55,764 bases of DNA, taken from the NCBI GenBank assembly GCA_013298565.1, contig JAAFIC010000010.1, positions 1 through 55,764 on the forward strand, given 5' to 3'. The notes under the pieces were generated by a model. The model made no database searches. It saw only the letters and a program-made list of their open reading frames with translations, and had not been told where the DNA came from. Each line of letters starts with the position of its first letter. Positions within the stretch are counted from its first letter, which is position 1. Below are positions 53,184 to 55,764 of this stretch, one piece after another. The stretch is from Alphaproteobacteria bacterium. Lineage in GTDB: Bacteria > Pseudomonadota > Alphaproteobacteria > Elsterales > Elsteraceae. The position numbers and the translations under genes are program-made.

Positions 53184-54161
53184 ATGATTGCCACGCCCCC
53201 CACTATCGCCCTGCTCGCCAGTCCTGGGTTTCGCCGTTCGGAGAATAGTCCGCTCGCGGCGCTGCTGACAGTGCTGGCCCCCTTCCTTAGCCACGTTTGC
53301 CCGGCCAAGCTGGTGGCGATGCGCCCCACCTATGACGCGGCGCAAGCGGCAGGGTTTCTTACCGATTATCCCGGCTGGGACGTGCTGCCGCCGTGGGAGG
53401 AAGGCTCGATTGCCACGGTCGCAGCCCGGCTAGTCGAGGGGCAGATTGATTGGGTGATCTATCTGGCCGATCCGGGCGATTTGATCTCGCTGTTCCCCGA
53501 ATCAATTGCGTTAAAGCGCCAGTGCGTCGTGCATGGCAGGCCGTTTTTGGCGACCGTTCGCGCCGCTGCGGAATGGTGCCTATTGCACTGGATTGAGCAT
53601 GATCCGGTTAGCGCTGCCCAGCACCTCTGCCGCCTCGGCGATAACGCGGCGGCAGAGTGCCTGCCGTCGGCCACCGCCCTCGCCCTAGTTGCCCACGACA
53701 CGCGCAAGGCGGCGATGCTGACCTATGTGGAAACTTGGTTTCCGCTGCTCGATCAATTCCGCCTGCGGCTTTCAACCGGCACCACGGGCGGGCTGCTGAA
53801 TGGGGCGCTACCGGAGCGGCTTGGCACCGTGACCGACGACATGCGCGCCCAGGTTGCGCGGCAAGCGGCACGGCTGGAGGGGAAACCCGGCCCGTGGACA
53901 GTGCCTTATCTCTCCGGCCCCAAGGGCGGTGACGCCCAGATTGCCGACCGTGTGTTGCGGGAGCCGGGGGCAACGATCCTGTTTTTTGAAGACCCCCACG
54001 TTGCCCGCGAGCACGAGGCCGATATTCAACTCTTGGAGCGGATTGCTCGGCTCAATACCTATCAGAACGCCTGCCTGCATGATCCTGCGACGGCCCATCG
54101 TTGGGCTGAATTATGGACCCAGGCGCTCAACGCCGGGCTAGCACCCAAGCTAAAAATCTAA
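53184..54161 (+). CDS. Tandem methylglyoxal-synthase-like protein
   Basis: 325 residues, twice the usual methylglyoxal synthase length. The second half (about 165-325) keeps the enzyme's motifs: LALVAHDTRK (H171, D172, K175), STGTTGGLL (phosphate loop at 197-202), YLSGPKGGD (D250), FFEDP (D270) with H277 and D280 after it. The first half aligns in order (IALLASPGF, MRPTYD, EEGSIATVAARLVEGQIDWV, LADPGD) but the HD, TGTTG and GGD residues are lost. This reads as a duplicated domain with an inactive N-terminal copy. It would make methylglyoxal from dihydroxyacetone phosphate if active. matB starts 19 bases downstream on the same strand. Confidence 0.75.
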   Translation: MIATPPTIALLASPGFRRSENSPLAALLTVLAPFLSHVCPAKLVAMRPTYDAAQAAGFLTDYPGWDVLPPWEEGSIATVAARLVEGQIDWVIYLADPGDLISLFPESIALKRQCVVHGRPFLATVRAAAEWCLLHWIEHDPVSAAQHLCRLGDNAAAECLPSATALALVAHDTRKAAMLTYVETWFPLLDQFRLRLSTGTTGGLLNGALPERLGTVTDDMRAQVARQAARLEGKPGPWTVPYLSGPKGGDAQIADRVLREPGATILFFEDPHVAREHEADIQLLERIARLNTYQNACLHDPATAHRWAELWTQALNAGLAPKLKI

Positions 54162-54180
54162 AAACAAAGGGGAGGACGGG

Positions 54181-55689
54181 GTGAACGCGAATATCTACGC
54201 AACGCTCTACGCGCGGTTCCACCATAAGCTCGATGCGACCTGTATCGAAACCAGCGACGGCAAGATCATCACCTTCCGCGCGCTAGACCAAGCGACGGCG
54301 CGGATTGCCAATCTGCTGACCAGCCTGGGGCTACAGAAAGAAGATCGCGTGGCGGCCCAGGTGGATAAATCGCCGGAAGCGCTCATGCTCTGCCTCGGCG
54401 CGCAGCGCGCAGGCTTGGCGTTTTTGCCGCTGAACGCCGCGTATCAAACCGCCGAAGTCGCTTATTTTTTGGAGAATGCCGCGCCGAAAGCCGTGATCTG
54501 CCGGGCGGCGACCCAGGAGGCGATTATTGGCATTGCGGGGGGCGCGCACGTTCTAACGCTAGAGAGCGATGGCAGCGGCTCCCTGACCGAGGCCGCTGCC
54601 GGCCAGAAGGATAGCTTTGCCACCGTCACCAGCGCCCCCGACGATATGGCCGCGATTCTCTACACCTCTGGCACCACAGGGCGCGCCAAAGGGGCGATGC
54701 TCACCCACGGCAATCTTGCCAGCAATGTCGCCGTAACCCATCAGTTCTGGGGGTGGGTGCCGGGGGATGTGTTGCTGCACGCCCTGCCAATTTTCCACGT
54801 CCACGGCCTGTTCGTCGCCTGCAATAACGCGCTCTATAACGCCAGCCCGATGCTGTGGCACGCGAAGTTCGATGCCGCAGCGGTTCTGAAAGACCTCAGC
54901 CGCGCCACCGTGCTCATGGGGGTGCCGACCTTCTACACACGCCTGCTGTCCCTGCCCGACTTCGGTAAAGACGCGGTTGCCGCTGTGCGCCTCTTCATCT
55001 CCGGCTCGGCCCCGCTCTTGATTGAGACGTTCCAGGAGTTCACCGCCCGCACGGGGCACGTGATTCTGGAGCGCTACGGCATGACCGAAGTTCAAATGGC
55101 ACTCTCCAATCCGTTTGCAGGCGCGCGCATTGGCGGCACCGTTGGCCTGCCCCTGCCCGGCGTCAGCGTGCGGATTGTTGATGAGGCTGGGGCCGATAGT
55201 GCAACGGGCGAGACGGGCGCAATTCTGCTAAAAGGCCCAAACATCTTTCGGGGCTACTGGCAAATGCCGGAAAAAACCAAGGAAGATTTCACCGAGGACG
55301 GTTGGTTCAAAACCGGCGATATGGGCAAGCGCGAGGGGAGCGGCTACATCAGCATCGTTGGGCGCGCGAAAGACCTTATCATCTGCGGCGGTCTCAACGT
55401 CTATCCCAAGGAAATCGAAGAGCTGCTCGATGCCGTGCCAGGGATCGAGGAAAGCGCCGTTATCGCCATGCCCCACTCGGATTTCGGCGAGGCCGTTGCC
55501 GCCGTCATCGTACTGAAACCCGGCGCACGCCTGACCGAAGACGCCGTGGTCGAGCACGTAAAAACCCACCTCGCCAACTTCAAAGTGCCGAAAGCCGTGT
55601 TCTTCACCCCTGATCTGCCGCGCAATGCGATGGGTAAGGTGCAGAAGAATATTCTACGGCAGACGTATTTTCCAGCTAAGGCAAGCTAA
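54181..55689 (+). CDS. matB: Malonyl-CoA synthetase (MatB-like acyl-CoA ligase)
   Basis: 502 residues from the GTG at 54181 (GGGGAGGACG upstream). Activates malonate with ATP and CoA. Adenylate-forming motifs: LYTSGTTGRAKGAMLTHGNL, LPIFHVHGLFVACNNAL, ERYGMTEVQMALSNP, WFKTGDMGKREGSGYISIVG, GRAKDLIICGGLNVYPKEIE, and the catalytic lysine in PRNAMGKVQKN. The HGLFVACN and LPGVSVRI blocks fit MatB rather than fatty acyl ligases; methylmalonate is an alternative substrate. Probably cotranscribed with the methylglyoxal-synthase-like gene; the shared role is unclear. No malonate decarboxylase or carrier gene is seen. Confidence 0.88.
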   Translation: MNANIYATLYARFHHKLDATCIETSDGKIITFRALDQATARIANLLTSLGLQKEDRVAAQVDKSPEALMLCLGAQRAGLAFLPLNAAYQTAEVAYFLENAAPKAVICRAATQEAIIGIAGGAHVLTLESDGSGSLTEAAAGQKDSFATVTSAPDDMAAILYTSGTTGRAKGAMLTHGNLASNVAVTHQFWGWVPGDVLLHALPIFHVHGLFVACNNALYNASPMLWHAKFDAAAVLKDLSRATVLMGVPTFYTRLLSLPDFGKDAVAAVRLFISGSAPLLIETFQEFTARTGHVILERYGMTEVQMALSNPFAGARIGGTVGLPLPGVSVRIVDEAGADSATGETGAILLKGPNIFRGYWQMPEKTKEDFTEDGWFKTGDMGKREGSGYISIVGRAKDLIICGGLNVYPKEIEELLDAVPGIEESAVIAMPHSDFGEAVAAVIVLKPGARLTEDAVVEHVKTHLANFKVPKAVFFTPDLPRNAMGKVQKNILRQTYFPAKAS

Positions 55690-55764
55690 CACTGTGCGCG
55701 GCGGGGGCCTTCACCACGGCGGTAATCGGCACGAGCACGAGGCCCTTACCGGGCAGCGTTGGCA
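55676..55764 (-). CDS. Partial gene at the window edge (C-terminus only)
   Basis: On the minus strand a frame open to the window end encodes PTLPGKGLVLVPITAVVKAP and a short tail, then stops at 55676, overlapping the matB end by 14 bases. Only 29 codons are visible, too few to name a family. Confidence 0.35.
   Translation of the reverse strand, partial: PTLPGKGLVLVPITAVVKAPAAHSVSLP

Noticed and set aside
1-55764. CRISPR array, insertion sequence, prophage or biosynthetic cluster
   Set aside because: No regularly spaced direct repeats, no transposase or integrase and no modular synthase were seen; the repeats present are intergenic palindromes.

Overview
The window reads as one contiguous piece of an alphaproteobacterial chromosome, most probably from the order Rhodospirillales. 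Reasons: the divergent pair of a DUF2066 gene and purM-purN, with a CDP-alcohol phosphatidyltransferase, AI-2E transporter, hda, ppk and ppx following the DUF2066 gene; the SahR-type regulator in front of metF-metH; a 44-residue subunit IV of an aa3 cytochrome oxidase; a eukaryote-like NADP isocitrate dehydrogenase; and rpoZ next to a bifunctional spoT/rel gene. Genes are dense, base composition looks GC-rich throughout, and I see no prophage, insertion sequence, rRNA operon or CRISPR array. The species assignment is inference.

Layout. 1-1.5 kb: tRNA-Ser(GCU) followed by an opposing, less GC-rich gene for a membrane-anchored coiled-coil DUF4041/GIY-YIG protein, a possible island edge. 1.7-6 kb: penicillin-acylase family hydrolase, threonine ammonia-lyase and a flavin reductase. 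6-8 kb: motA-motB. 8-12.5 kb: bpt, the phosphatidylethanolamine pair psd-pssA, an orphan protein and a LysM protein, separated by palindromic elements. 12.6-17.3 kb: LOG-family hydrolase, icd, nagZ, then mlaA-mlaC. 17.3-19.2 kb: a chemoreceptor carrying a cyclic-nucleotide-binding domain, facing a degenerate Hpt protein. 19.5-23 kb: TPP riboswitch and thiBPQ. 23-30.3 kb: ppk-ppx, hda, AI-2E transporter, phosphatidyltransferase and DUF2066 on the minus strand. 30.5-32.5 kb: purM-purN and the oxidase small subunit. 32.5-38.4 kb: ndk and the sahR-metF-metH methionine operon. 38.4-41.3 kb: Hsp70-like protein, carbonic anhydrase and a ParE-type toxin-antitoxin pair. 41.3-45.5 kb: spoT/rel, an XRE regulator with a possibly truncated partner, rpoZ and folK. 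45.7-48.3 kb: NYN-domain protein, family 5 uracil-DNA glycosylase, and a major-facilitator transporter coupled to a tiny membrane ORF. 48.6-51.7 kb: dihydrolipoyl dehydrogenase and iron superoxide dismutase around a hairpin-rich spacer, then an NDUFAF6-like protein. 51.9-55.7 kb: small orphan proteins, a double methylglyoxal-synthase-like protein and malonyl-CoA synthetase.

Most of this is housekeeping. Thiamine uptake is controlled by TPP, methionine synthesis by SahR, and polyphosphate turnover possibly by PhoB. The less ordinary items are: the cyclic-nucleotide/MCP fusion beside a Hpt protein that lacks its phosphorylatable histidine; the tandem methylglyoxal-synthase-like protein whose first half has lost the catalytic residues, beside matB; an apparent AUU start codon for purM; a leaderless autoregulated sahR promoter; and a family of intergenic palindromes that end on the stop codons of neighbouring genes. 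I found no convincing multi-gene novel defence or biosynthetic system.
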